Assembly: GCF_901709675.1 (NCBI RefSeq)
Contig: NC_051099.1
Span: forward strand, 3,224,001-3,288,000
Direction of reading: 5' to 3'
From: Syngnathus acus
Taxonomy: Eukaryota > Chordata > Actinopteri > Syngnathiformes > Syngnathidae
DNA length: 64,000 nucleotides
Below the pieces are notes generated by a model that saw only the letters and a program-made list of their open reading frames with translations, was not told the DNA's origin and searched no databases. Made by a program: the position numbers and the translations under genes. Position 1 is the stretch's first letter. Each line of letters opens with the position of its first letter. This document shows positions 45,901 to 58,039 of the stretch, piece after piece.

Positions 45901-48900
45901 GAGAAGGTGCCAATGAGGGATGAGGATGTGCTGTTTGACAGGCTGAAAAGATGGCTGGGAATAGGAATAATTGCATTACGTGCGGATCAGACGCCGAGCG
46001 GTTAGCGAGAGACTTAATCTGGCAGATAGCGTCAAGTGAAAGACGGAACCTCGGAGGAATGCTCTCGGATGTGGAAAGGTTCAGCCGTAGTTCCCCATAA
46101 TAAGCCAGAATAAAAAGAAAAGAAAAAAAAAAAACACAAAAGGGATCTGACTGAAAGGAATTGGGGAAATGGCAGCATGCTGCTGCTTTTGGCCTCTGGG
46201 CAGTGGGGAAGCTTGTAAGCCGTTAAACATGCGCAGACTCATCAAACGCTCCAGTAGGTACAGGAAGTGGCAAACATACCAAATTAAAAGCTGAAGTGAT
46301 GTTAAACCACGTGTAAATACGACAAAATCAACTCGAGTCTTACAGATTTGTCGCTGGCCGAGTCTTCATACGTTGGTTCAGTGGGGGCTTTGGCCGGCTC
46401 GACGCCGTCAACAAACACCTGTGAAGATTTAGAAAGTACGATGAGCGTATTGACGAGTACGAGGCGCTCTACAGGGTAGTTTGGCGCGGGTTTGTAAAAG
46501 TCCACCTGGGTGACGGTGGGGTGCGGCACCTTGGACTTCCTGCGGGAGGCGGTGTCGATCCCCCAGAGCGACGAGAAGCGACTTCGGCGTTTGCTGAAGG
46601 TGCGAGAAGGTGTGGCTTGCCCGCGCCGCTTCACGCTCAACTCCGTGCGCGCGGATACCTGAAAGAACGCAAAAGTACATTTCATAAATTAAAATGAGAC
46701 TTTTTTACACTACTTCATTTATTTTTCCACGTAAAACAAACTAGAAAGATTTTAATGTCAACAAAAATATCAAATATATAAAACAAATGAAATCGCCTAT
46801 ATTCAAATATAATGCATTGTCGTTGTTATATACAGAAATGCTAGAATAAAAGATGAGCAGCAACATTAATACAGCACCGAGCGTTGGCAAAGATTTGAAA
46901 GCTTCACAATTATGTCTGCAAATAAAACGGACGTGAAGCGGGGGGGGGAAATCAATTGCGTGTTGATGTCTGACAGTGTGAGACAGCGGTGGGGGCAAGT
47001 TAGGGGGGATATGGAGACAAAGGAAAGGCAGGGAAGGATGGAGGGAGGGAGGAAGATGGAAGTTAGAGACAGAGACTTAAGCCTGTTTGGTGGGAAAGCG
47101 CCTCGGGGACGCTTCATATTGATCTGCCAATCAACACCATCAAACTGTCATGTGTGTGTGTGCGTTCTTTGTTTCCTGGATAAGATTCTCCCCTTTCCCG
47201 TAAAATCATACCGTTGACTTAGTGAGCCGCATGCTGCTTCACTGAGCCATTATGGGATTGCGTCACAACCTAGCGTCGTTAACACGTGTGCGAGTGGTAC
47301 CAGCGCGTGGAAGGAGGACACGGAGAAGATCCCAAGGCGTCCCATGGCCAGCTTGGTGGGGCGCGAGGCGAATCCCAGCAGGCGCTTGGGGTTGGGGGGC
47401 TCGCCTCCCTGCAGGCTGGCCAGGTAGCAGCGGCAGCGGAACAGGTCCATGTGGAAACGCTCCAGATTCTGCTCCCACAGGAAGATCTGAAGCACAAAAG
47501 GCCACGGTCGCTTGAACGGCAAGAACAGAACATGGCGCCTGGCTCCACGAGTGAGATGTGGGAGTGATGATGATGATGACGACGTCCAAGGCAAGGTGGG
47601 CCGTGGGAGGTGAAACACACAAAACGATGATAACACAGCAAATGATATCACGCTTCTCCAGACACACTGCTACACTATTGAAGACATTCTGCCAACTTTT
47701 TCCAAAAGTGACCAAATATGCCATTTGGGCCTACCTGCTCCAGGATGGTCTTCCTCTTCTTGGCGTCGGTGACGGTGGACAGCTGCATGTCTCCCATCTT
47801 CTTCATCTTCTCGTCCATATCGATCTTCTGCTCCAGCTTGCGGATTTCGGCGCGCAGCAGGCGCACCGTGTCGTCGCGGTGGTGCTGCCGGGCCAGGGCG
47901 GCGGCGCACGCCGAGTGGATCGCCGTGATCCAGTTCTCCAGCTCCGTCTGACCTGACGTCTGAAGGGAGACAAAACGTACGGCGTGATGTTGCAATAGAA
48001 ACCGGTGGAAATAATGGATGAGATATTGATATTGTTGTTAAAGTCAGGTGGTATGCAGATGAGGTTCGGGTGAGACCGTGTGATAGCGGCGGCGGTCGGC
48101 CAGCTTAATAAGATTCCTTCAGGGTGTCTTTGTCCTCCATTTAGTGAGTGTGACAGGTGCCGGCATACAAATGGCAAATTGTCACAGCTCACAATGCTCA
48201 GCGACAGCGCGCCCTTTAAGCACGTCAGCGCGCCGTATGGACGTGCTGCACATATTTAAGGCGTGACGTCCTCGTACCTGGAAGAGGAAGGCGTCTCCGG
48301 CCGAGTTGCTGAGGCAGAAGACAAAATCCTTCTTGGGGTGTTCCGGAACCGCCTGCACGATGGCGTTCTCGGCCCAGAGCGCGTGTTTGGGAACGCTGGT
48401 GTGGTCGATGCCCGAGCGACCGTCCGACTCGTACAGGAACAGCGTGCAGCCTGCAGAGCATGCAAAAAAAAAAAAAAAAAACACCCGTCAGTCACTGTAA
48501 ATTGATGCTATTTTTTTCCCCAATCTAACAAATTTGTCACCTCAAAATATACATCAATCAAAGATGACATCAAAAATTGTTTTCATTCAACTTTAGTCTC
48601 AAGATAAATAGTCTTTCTAGCGGTTGCAAGTGGAATTACACCCAATATAAATTCAGAGCTCCACCAAATTAGAGTAGCCCAAAAAATGTTGCAAGGGCAA
48701 ATACAGTGTCAGTGCGTCCTGCGCACGCCACAAGAAGTGATTTATTCATCTGCGTGGAGATGAGGCAAGGCAGTTGTTGTGCATTTCACGAGGATGAAAC
48801 GGATTAGACAAGGACGCCGGCGTGAAATTAAACGAGGCGGAGGACAGAAAATGGAAAACAGAGAAGAGGCGCAGCAGACAACCCCGCTCAAGGTCACGCG

Positions 48901-51156
48901 GGCTGAGTACCTTTGAGCGAAACCCAGTAGTGTTTCCATTTGCGTCTGGTGGCCGGCTCAACCTTCTTGCTCTTCTTGTGGACCAGGAAGTTCTTGACAG
49001 CCAACGCGCCCGCCTTTCGTACCGTGCTGTGGGCGCAGGCCGACGCCACCGCCGACTCCGACGGGTAAGCGCTGCTGAGCGTGCCGCTGCTCTGCTCGTC
49101 GCTGACTGCTGAGCACACCTCTAAGCGGTCCTGGCCTCGGTGTGCCTGATGAGTAAATATTTAATCGTGAATCAATTGATAGTTCATCAAAGCACAATTC
49201 AAACTGACCCAGACTTGATTGTCCAGCTCCTTGCGGAAGTTCTCGTAGACGCCTCCGCTGCTGCCCCGCGCCTCCGCCACGCCGGCGCTGCTGCTTCCGC
49301 TGTCGCTGCCGTTGTGGAAGAGGGCGCTCTCGACGGCCGAGTACACGGAGAAGGACGCCGACATGGCTTTGCAGCGCCGGGACAACAGCTCGCCGTCCGC
49401 CGCCGCCTCCGTCTCGGCCGTCACTCCGTCAATGCCGCTGTCGCCGTACTCGCTGCCTTCGCCCAGCGCGGATGAGATGTCCTGTCAAGAGGAGGATGCA
49501 AGTCATAATTAGCTAAGCTAAACCGATAAAGACTTTTTTCCAGGGTACGAGCGGGGAATGAGCGGTATGCCAATTTCACAATAAAGCAATGGTAGTACAT
49601 CACTCAGCATACAGGAGCAGCTTGTTGGTACAAACACAATGTGGCCATTTATGTTACATATATAGAATGTGTGTGTGTGTTAACACTTAAGAGTGTGCGC
49701 CTGTGTTTCCGCTGGAAAGTTTTCCACGAGAGGTTCAGTGTCCTCTCCTCAGAGGTCGTCTTAAGAAACTGAGACTCTGTTCTGTTTCCTCCATGTTTTG
49801 CCGCCTTGTCGTCTATTTATAGCTGCTGTACTCTTCCCCCCCGACCCGACACACACACACACACACACACACTCACACACGGACATGTCTGAGTGAATTT
49901 GTGATGAGCACTTAGGGTGCAGCTTGGGCTTTTTGGGAAGGAAGCTTCTCTTGTTGTGGACTTTGCTATTAATGTGACGATGACACAAAGTGACTGTTGT
50001 TGCTTTAACAAATCTCCTGGGGACTTTATTGAGTCAATCAGCAAAGACGAATTCAATGAAAAATTAAACAAGTGTGCGTCTTCGGTTTGGAATGTGTACA
50101 ACCCTGGAGGGACAAGATACACATAATTAAAGCAAAACTAGTAAGCATTATATAAGTAAAACATGAAATGAATAAAAAGATTGTTTTACCTGCGTGGTTT
50201 GCGCACGGCGTCCCTGAAAAACAGGCCGCTGAGGCGGCACCGGCGCCGAGCCATGCCCCGACGGCCCCTCCGAGAGGCAGTGCGAGCGTCGGCAGGGGAG
50301 CGTGAAAGCCACGTATGCGCCGCCGCCGTCCTCCTCGCTCGGAGACGTCGGCCCCGTCTCGGCGTCGTCGTCCTGTTCGACTTCTCTGCGCCGTGCCCTC
50401 TGGCCCCTGAGCTTGGCGCCGTGGTGGCCGCACAGGTGGTCCAGCGATGAGGCGCGCTCGGCTACACCTGTCACACGCATCGGTGCATCCATTCAAAATA
50501 TGGCATTTCATTTTATTTCTCCATTCATTGTATGACGCTGCAGTGCATCCTGGAATTCAGCATGAAATAAATTCAAGAGGTGTTGGGCTGAGAACTATGA
50601 TGTAACTCAATTCCGCACCGTTGGGTCCTCTGGGCTCTCGGCTGAACTGCTCCTCTTCCTCTTCTTCCTCGCCTCCATCCACCATCTCCTCCGTGCTGGT
50701 CATGTGTTCCTGGCTGAGGTCCGACAGCGAGAACTCCAGACTGTCCTCCCTCCACATGTCGGCCGACTTGGAGCGCTTCTTCTTAAAGCTGGACGCGTCG
50801 TCACCCGGCGCGGGCGAGGCCGAGGCGTCGTGCTCCTCGGGCCTCAAGGTCATGGCCACGCGCTGAGTCCAGTGCGGGTTGGCGCCGAAGCGGGCCAGGC
50901 CGCCGGCGTCGTCGTCCGGGGCAGCGTCCAACGAGCGTGGGATGCTGGGCGTGCTGGAGGAGCGTGTGGACGCCTCCGAATTGCGGTGGCGCTCGGGCTG
51001 CTTGGCCGACAGCGATTGGCGAGGGCGGCGGGCCGCCGGCCGCTTGGAGGCCGACGACAGGCAGAAAGAGCGCGACGACGTGTGCTTGCGGGAGAGATGT
51101 CCGGCGGAGACGCCGTGGAAGGCGCTCTCGCCGTTTTGGCTCTCCACATTCCCCAT
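36967..51156 (-). CDS. tiam1: Rac guanine-nucleotide exchange factor TIAM1
   Basis: Twenty-six coding exons: 51156-50619, 50467-50190, 49481-49209, 49145-48911, 48450-48278, 47959-47735, 47486-47301, 46658-46506, 46418-46344, 45053-44883, 44800-44696, 44185-44104, 43961-43875, 43215-42991, 42585-42479, 39703-39488, 39408-39340, 39264-39139, 39062-38954, 38883-38704, 38619-38404, 38331-38273, 38186-38090, 37957-37870, 37662-37487 and 37412-36967. They give 1564 residues (human 1591). MGN at the start fits N-myristoylation. The order is PHn (about 400-520, [20 protein letters not shown]), coiled coil plus Ex (to about 640), Ras-binding domain (about 720-805), PDZ (about 815-900, [13 protein letters not shown]), DH (about 1020-1215, [18 protein letters not shown]) and PHc (about 1245-1395). 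TIAM1 loads GTP on Rac1 at membranes. A poly-Ser tract (39600-39640) precedes the DH domain. A splice acceptor (51165-51164) just before the ATG shows that 5' non-coding exons exist upstream. tiam2 is less likely given the chromosome-21 neighbours. Confidence 0.95.
40209..40292 (-). other. Candidate alternative first exon for a short DH-PH tiam1 isoform
   Basis: Within the 2.8 kb intron before the DH-coding exons, an ATG opens 28 basic codons ([20 protein letters not shown], then LLCDVLHL) ending in a consensus donor CTG/GTGAGC. The phase is 0, exactly matching the next exon at 39703. A mRNA from here would encode a basic N-terminus plus DH and PHc, with no PHn, RBD or PDZ. Short DH-PH isoforms are known for the sister gene TIAM2. 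There is no RNA evidence here. Confidence 0.45.
42480..42584 (-). other. tiam1 PDZ-DH linker exon region
   Basis: The exon 42585-42479 encodes an acidic linker ([19 protein letters not shown]) in place of the longer mammalian PDZ-DH linker. It is joined by phase 1 upstream and phase 0 downstream. Sequence identity to human is low, so the call rests on phase, splice sites and position. Confidence 0.7.
49849..49880. repeat. CA microsatellite
   Basis: An ACACAC run lies in a tiam1 intron. Similar CA/GT runs occur at 1277-1294, 6599-6620, 18423-18459, 32022-32061 and 52470-52490. They are length-variable in fish and have no assigned role. Confidence 0.9.
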
Positions 51157-51163
51157 CGTGCAA

Positions 51164-54100
51164 CTGCAGATCACATGGCACTTTTATCACCATTTTGAGA
51201 AATATTTGACTTATTTTCAAAAATATACGATAACAAAATAATTTTACACTTGCAAGACTTCCAACCTGATGTCAAGGTCTGGGCCTTAGCAGCATCTCAG
51301 CCTCGCCATCTTGCAAGCGCATCATTCTCCGCGTCACGCTCGCAAGGCGGCGAGCGCGACGATTAAGACGACAGGGAAAACCTCACGTCCTGTATGCCAA
51401 AACAAAAAAACATCAACAAAATATTACAAAATTGAGAATGGAGCACGTATTTGTAAAAAGACGGACCTCAATAGTGTCTTAAAATGTGACATTTGTCAGG
51501 TGCTCACCTCTACAACGTTGTCTCCAAAGCCTCTTTCGAGTAGTCGGCTTGACCTAAAACACGAGGAAGACCAAAAAAAAAAAAACAAAAAAAAAAAGGG
51601 ATAAAAGTGAGACGCATGCACGCAGTACAGCAAGTCCTAATGTCACACCACACCTCTTTGAACTACACCCTGGAAACTCGCAGCCCCGCCACAAAACGTT
51701 CGGGCATGTGCGCACACGCCAGCCGCTTTGCAACCTCGCCAGGAAACATACATCCACTCGTATGCGCGACTGAGCGCAGCGAGCAGAATGAAAGGATGAA
51801 AGCGACTGTGATGTCACGTGATGCAAACGATACGTAATCATTGAAAGGCAGCGCCGAGAAGCGCGACATCACTTCTGCCGTGCATTACGTGACACAGCCT
51901 TGCGGTGTCACATTAAAGAGGGAACGCTTGAAGGAAGTTAAATCATGCAGCTCTCAAAGCAAACGTCTTCGAATGTTTGTTTAGCTTCATGCTAACAAAC
52001 AATGGAAAGGAGCTGTCAGATAGCTTAAACACAGACGGTGGCGCAACACTTGTAGACAGACAATATCCTAATACCTCAAGACACACTGTCTTGATCCTCT
52101 GCCAAGAGTTCATTTTTACTTACTGAGGCGTTTTGGCCAGCTTTGTGTATGCGTGTACGTCTACGTTATACTGCCACCAGGTGGCCAAGCCACGTACACC
52201 AAATAAGTGGCACATTTATCACTAAATTAAAGCAAATTTCAACGAATGAAAACTATCACTTTTAAATGAAAGAGAAAAACACACAAAAAAAAACTCCTTG
52301 GCGGAGGTCATGTGGTGAAGAAACTAACACGACCCCTTGAGGCCTTTCTATTTCCATTCCTGTTCATACCTGTTGTATGTATGAAAGCCGTCTGAGTACA
52401 CAAGAGTAACAGTCTTGCTTTCCGTCTCAGTGTTGACTCTCTTTTTGTTGACTTTCCTTTGCCCTACAGCGAGGTGTGTGTGTGTGTGTGTTTGGGGGTA
52501 CGCAGCTATGAATAGAATGGTGTGTGAAATGGAAGCAGAAGCGGATGCTGTGTGAGGGGGTGAGGGAGGTTATTGGTGCTGAGCTTGAAGTGAAGACAAG
52601 TGGTTTTGCCTCAGCCTGGCAGCGGACTCGCTCGATCGTCTCTTTGTCGTGATTGTTTTTGCCGGATGGTTCGACGTTGGAATTTTTAGCAGCGACACTG
52701 TGCAGGTTGCAGCGTTTATGCACGCAAGCTAATTACAATAACTTCAATTCAAAATAACATTTCGGCAGGTAGCAAAATGCAAACTAGCCAAGTCTCCCTC
52801 ATCTATAAAACAAAAGGAAACGCTGAGTTTAATTTGTATTATTCTTGAATATCTTGGGCTTGCTTCTTGACTGCCTTTTTTTCAAAAGATGCATTCCCAA
52901 AGTGAATCACTCTTGAATACCGACACTTTGCACTCCACCCACAGCGCATAAATCATCATCACGAAGAGGTGTGCATGACTCAGTGCCGTCGCCTCCTGGA
53001 ACAACAACAACAACTTGTACCATCTGTGAAAAATTTGAAATTACTTTGACAGGGTGGATGTTCTGCTAAGTGGTTGTTTCAAGGAAGAGCTAAATGCTAA
53101 TTAGCTGGTAAGTCATAGTTTTAACTTTGGAGATGGTGCTAGTTTGTTTGCTAGCTGCACCTAGCCCTGCCTGGAAGTTGAACTAACAGCACTAACAAGC
53201 TGTCGTGAAATGAAATGGTTTGAAATACGAGACTGGCAGGTAGACTGATTTTTCCCTGACCTCCGCGTGCACCTTTGGGCCACTTTGCCCCTCACAAAGT
53301 CATAAAAGCCACTGACGTAGTCCCTGGGCTTCACCTGCCCTCGGGGCTTTTCCTGCACCTTTGACATTCCTCACATAGTTAACGCCTCAACCTATCCCTG
53401 CCCATTGAAGCAAGTAGCTGAGGTTGACGCTCTTTCTCTGGAATGGAGCCGGAATTCCTGAGTAGAAGAAAAGTGGGATCTGGGGAAATTTCAAATTCAA
53501 GATCAGACATGCTTGTAGGCTAGCTAGTTCTCAATTAGCATAGCATCATGACATGTGCGTCAAAGAGGCTCCACGCCCACACTCGCTCTGTCTGAGACAT
53601 CAACGGTTGGGTTTCCCGGACGGGAGATTAGTTTCTTATTCCTGCCTTCGGGATCTGACGAGCCGTCACAAGCGGCAATCGTCAGGCTACCCACCCCTCG
53701 CAGCCTCCATTCCTGACACACAAACGGCGTCCCCGCTGCTTTCATCAGACAGCGTTTAAAGCTTCATCGGCGCTCGGCGTTGAGTGGCACAACAAAGCTT
53801 CTGGTTTCCACATAAAAGTACAAAAACGCTAGGCGGGAAACGGGATTAGCGTCACAGAGTTCGAGATGCGCAATTGCTGCCAATTGCTGTCGACGAGCCA
53901 AGCCAATCTCACGGGAAATGTGAGTGACAGCCCGTCCTAAATCCCGATGGCATCGTTTTCCGCACGCCATTTCGGTGCATGGCGTGTCATGTGGTGTTAA
54001 AGGCGTGCAAAATCCTCAGCGGGAAAATTGTGGCCAAACGCGACAGCATGGGCCGACCGTATGTGGGAGCATCGGGCACTCAAGTTTTCTTTGACTAAAG

Positions 54101-57100
54101 TGGGAAGGGGATACAAAACCACAACATTTGAGGGTATCTGAGGATCGAGTGCTAACGATAAGCGCTAACGACCGATTCCCTCCACTCTGCTCCTCAAGTG
54201 GCGCTAACCTCATTAAAGACGCTCCTCCAGGAGATTACGTCGCACGCTTCTCAGCACAACCGACTGCCGTCTGCGCTACGGTACAGTTGGGGATTACCAT
54301 AATTTAAAGTAAAATCCCCTCAGGCACTAGTGCGAGGGTGGTGGTGAGGGGGGGGGTTCCGACGCTTCGCTAACTCAGCGCAGATCCGACAAGACAAACA
54401 CCAAAGATTTAAACCTCCGCCGATGATAGTCACCAATTTCCCGGCTCGGGAGGTAGTAACGGTGGCAGCGTGAACGATCAATTACTTGGCTGTTGAGGTC
54501 GGACCAGACCAGAGGCGGCAAAGCGCAGAAGGAGCAAAGTCCCGCTCTGTTGGATTTAGTGTGAAACAATCTCTCCGGCGAAACTCGGCGAGAAAGGATA
54601 CCATATTTTAATCCGTGGTATTTTCACACGTGAGAGCTTATCTCGGCAAATCCGCGCGACTTTTAACCCCGCCGCCAGCCAGACAGGTGCGCTTGTCAGC
54701 AAATTGCGGGCCTCGGTTTCATCTGAAGAGTCGGCGAAATAACAGCGAGGTTGAGTGGCCCACAGCGTCGGATAGCAGGCAAAAGGTAGACATGACGGAT
54801 GGTGCTGATGGACTGATGAGAGGCTCTTAGAGGGGGGAGGGGATGGAGTTGGGGGTGCGCAGGTAGACTAATGAATGTTGGGTGGGGGAAGGGGATCCGT
54901 GGATAATGGGGTCCCTGTCTGTGCTAGTGACTGCTTCCATGTAAATTTACAGAATAGTCACAAAGAAGCAAGAACAAGCAATCACAAATGAGAAAATAAA
55001 TGTAGCTGTTCCTTTGTCGCCAGCTCCCTTCGCTAAAGCGGGGGGGGGGGTTATCTTCGCACGTCCCCGCACCTGAGTCAACACGGCTCCCGCAAACAAA
55101 TCCAAGCCGAGACAGAGGACAATGCGACGGCGAAGAACTCTCGGTGAGAATGTTGCAGACAAACGCCATCCGACCGGAAAGACCTGAACACGAATCAGCG
55201 GCGCGTTGGCAAACTTAATGAGGTATTCTCTAATGCAAGCGCCGGCCGCCAAGTTTGCAACAAAAAAAAAAAGGGAACGTGAGAACAGTCGCACGTCCGC
55301 CACCCTTCTTTCTCTTCGGCACACATCTGCCGCTTTCGTTGTGTTCATTCACCGGGCGAGCGCCTACGCCCAAGATCATTATGATACCGGTTCGACTAAA
55401 TACTCAGTGTTGGGTTTCTGCCTTCTGGATGTCATTTGAACATGATCCCACTTTCACTCACGCGATTGTATTTGTTAGCGACGGGGCTTTGACACGATAC
55501 ACAATTCTCCGATTTGTACCCCGTGGCTAAGCAAACAGGACGTATTGATTCCTAATTTGTCCATCAGGATTTCCGGACCGCCTCGGTTTCTAGACCTGAC
55601 GGGAAACTCAAATCAGCAACTTGAAGTCTTGGTTCGACGCTTCACAAAAGCGTTCGCATGCGGGATGTTGTCTTTTTAAAGACGTCTTGGGACCAAAACA
55701 AAAGTGGATGATGTTGGATCCAGGTCAGTGGTTCCATTTCCTGATGGAGAGCGCTCACACACGCTCTGGCTTATTGTCGGGGATGGTTGGCCGCGCTGAA
55801 TGGAGCGTGGCCTCTCGGCGCATTAGCGACCTGCGTGAGCTCAATGTGACACCGACACCCAATGCGAGGCCTTAGGGTGAGGGGGACAAAGCCAACGTGA
55901 CCCTACAAACACACGCATGAAAATAAGTGTGGCATGATCAAACAATAATGAATGGTGAGGCTGCCTTGCAGTGCTTCGCATCACTTCCAGGTCAACGGGC
56001 AAGAGGGAGGGAGCGCCGAGAGGAGACCAAAGTCCCTTTCACATGAGCACTTTCGAAAAAACGGGTGCATCGGGGACAGACACATACGTGCGTGCTGTAA
56101 GGCGACGCCGATTAAAGCTAATGAGTGGACGCGGCCGGGCTGTCACGCTGATGGACGGAAACGGAGGCGGGAAGGAAGGATGGCAGGAAGGAGGTCAACG
56201 AGGAGGGTCAAGTCCATCGTCGTCACAAGCAGGCAAAAAGGGGGAAATGAACGAGGACCCCTACGCCCCCTCCCCACTCCATCGCTCATGTCAAGCCACG
56301 TGCGCGCTGCTAGCAAGGATGACAACCGGGACAACCGCATCGCAAACCGACACGTGTGCTCCTTACCGTCTATGCAGTGTGTGTTACAAGTATTGATCTG
56401 CCTCTGTCTATCTACCTGTGTCCATCCATCCCTCCATCCATAACACAGCTGGCTGTATCATCCATCCAGCAATGCTATCAAGCCCATCCGTCTGTCTGCA
56501 AGCAGTCCGACGCTCGATATAATGAACATACAGAACAAACATTCCGGCGCATCACCGCCATCGACTGTCAGTTCCGTCAAGCATGCTTTGTGTAGGAACG
56601 CGCGCACACACACAAACTCTGCTTGATTGCGTGTGTGCACATGGTGGGCGGGTGGGGGGTCTTCCTATGTAAGCCTTTGCTGAGCAGAGGGGGAAAAAAA
56701 AGAGGGAAGAACATGAAAGGCCGGAAAGACGAGCTCATCTTCCGCCGCCAATATGACTTCATTTACAAGAAATATGTTTCGTAATACTTTGCATTTGTCA
56801 TTAGCGTTGTTTTCATTTGCCGGCATCACTCCGCTCCGCTCACGATGCGTTCAAGGACTGCTGACTCGGTGATTTGTATCCATGGCAAACGTGGAGTTAG
56901 CGAATGTCTCGGCTGTACCTATTGTAACATCAAAATAGACGGATCAGTGATGGATTATCGATCGATTGTGTAAAGAGGCAAAAGTACCCGAAGGCAACAA
57001 GCTCGCCTCGTCTATTCACACGCGCTATAGGTGACTTCGCAGCGGGGGCAGAGTATCAAAGTGGGTCACTCGCTACACGCGCACACACACTTTTACAATA

Positions 57101-57936
57101 CACACACGCGCCACGGGGCTCGCCTCCTCGAGTCCCATCCCCCCCTCCCTTTACGCACACACGATATTAGCTCGACTGTACGCGCACAGAGCACATGCTT
57201 GTGTCAGTTCGCACACACCCACCCACACACACGTACTCATTGACGGGGGATAATCAGAGTGTGCGAGATAATGGCTTCTTTGCCTCCCTCCGTTCTGCAG
57301 CCCCGGGCTTCGGTTAAGTCTAAAAACAAAGTGCGCACGTTCACGCGCACTTTTGGACAGACATACGCAAATACACTTAGGTTTATCCGCCACAATAAAT
57401 CCTTTCACGGGTCACCTATTTTGAAACACAGCGCTGCAAAGTGACCAGGAAGTGACACATTTTCAATATAACAGTAAAGTTGGGGGGGTGAATAAAGAGA
57501 GCATATCCGCTCTATTGATTGGTACATATTAATGCATGTTAAACATCAGGATATGTTGACGCATAACATTTGTTCAAATGTGAGTTTGAGCGACCTGATG
57601 AGATGGATGGTGTTGATAATATTGTATTTAATAAAAACACAAGAAGTACGGAATCAAATGGAATGCCCAGGAGGTGTATCAGGAGAGATGTCAGTCAATC
57701 GTGCTGGCGGTTAGTTGTTATCGTATGTGTGTGTGTGTGAGTCACTTTTAAACATGAATGATTGATAAACGCTCGGCCCACTGAGCATGCACGTAAATAA
57801 ATGAATAGCGGCGCTCGTGCCTTCACGTCGGGATTATCCAACGCACATGGGCTCGAGTCAAACGAACACATATGGGTGAAAAGCCCTAAAAAAAAAAAAG
57901 TGGTTGAAAATAGAAATAAAAAGCATGCGGCCGTAC
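51164..57936. other. tiam1 upstream region, no coding exon seen
   Basis: About 6.8 kb. It contains GT/CA runs (52470-52490), G/C homopolymers (54341-54357, 55041-55050), a Ser/Thr-like low-complexity patch and cytosine-rich CA tracts (57075-57230). Frames in it have no recognisable domain. It probably includes 5' introns of tiam1 transcripts. Confidence 0.5.
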
Positions 57937-58039
57937 CTCAGTGCAGCGGTTGCCCAAGACGGGAGAATCCAAGCGGTAGTCCTGCACACATTAAAGCGCA
58001 CACATGCTGCCTCCTTGCACGCCCAGACTCGACTGAGAG
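57937..58039 (-). other. Candidate non-coding 5' exon of tiam1
   Basis: On the minus strand a long pyrimidine tract (TCTCTC...CCACACAG) precedes 103 bp that end in a consensus donor GAG/GTACGG. Since tiam1 must have at least one upstream non-coding exon, this well-bounded segment is a reasonable candidate. There is no direct proof. Confidence 0.3.

Noticed and set aside
50704-51198. 164-codon plus-strand frame
   Set aside because: Antisense shadow of the GC-rich first tiam1 exon; composition is arginine/alanine-rich and no family matches.
56000-56400. Overlapping 141- and 163-codon plus-strand frames
   Set aside because: Neither shows a domain, codon bias or splice support; likely chance frames in GC-richer DNA.
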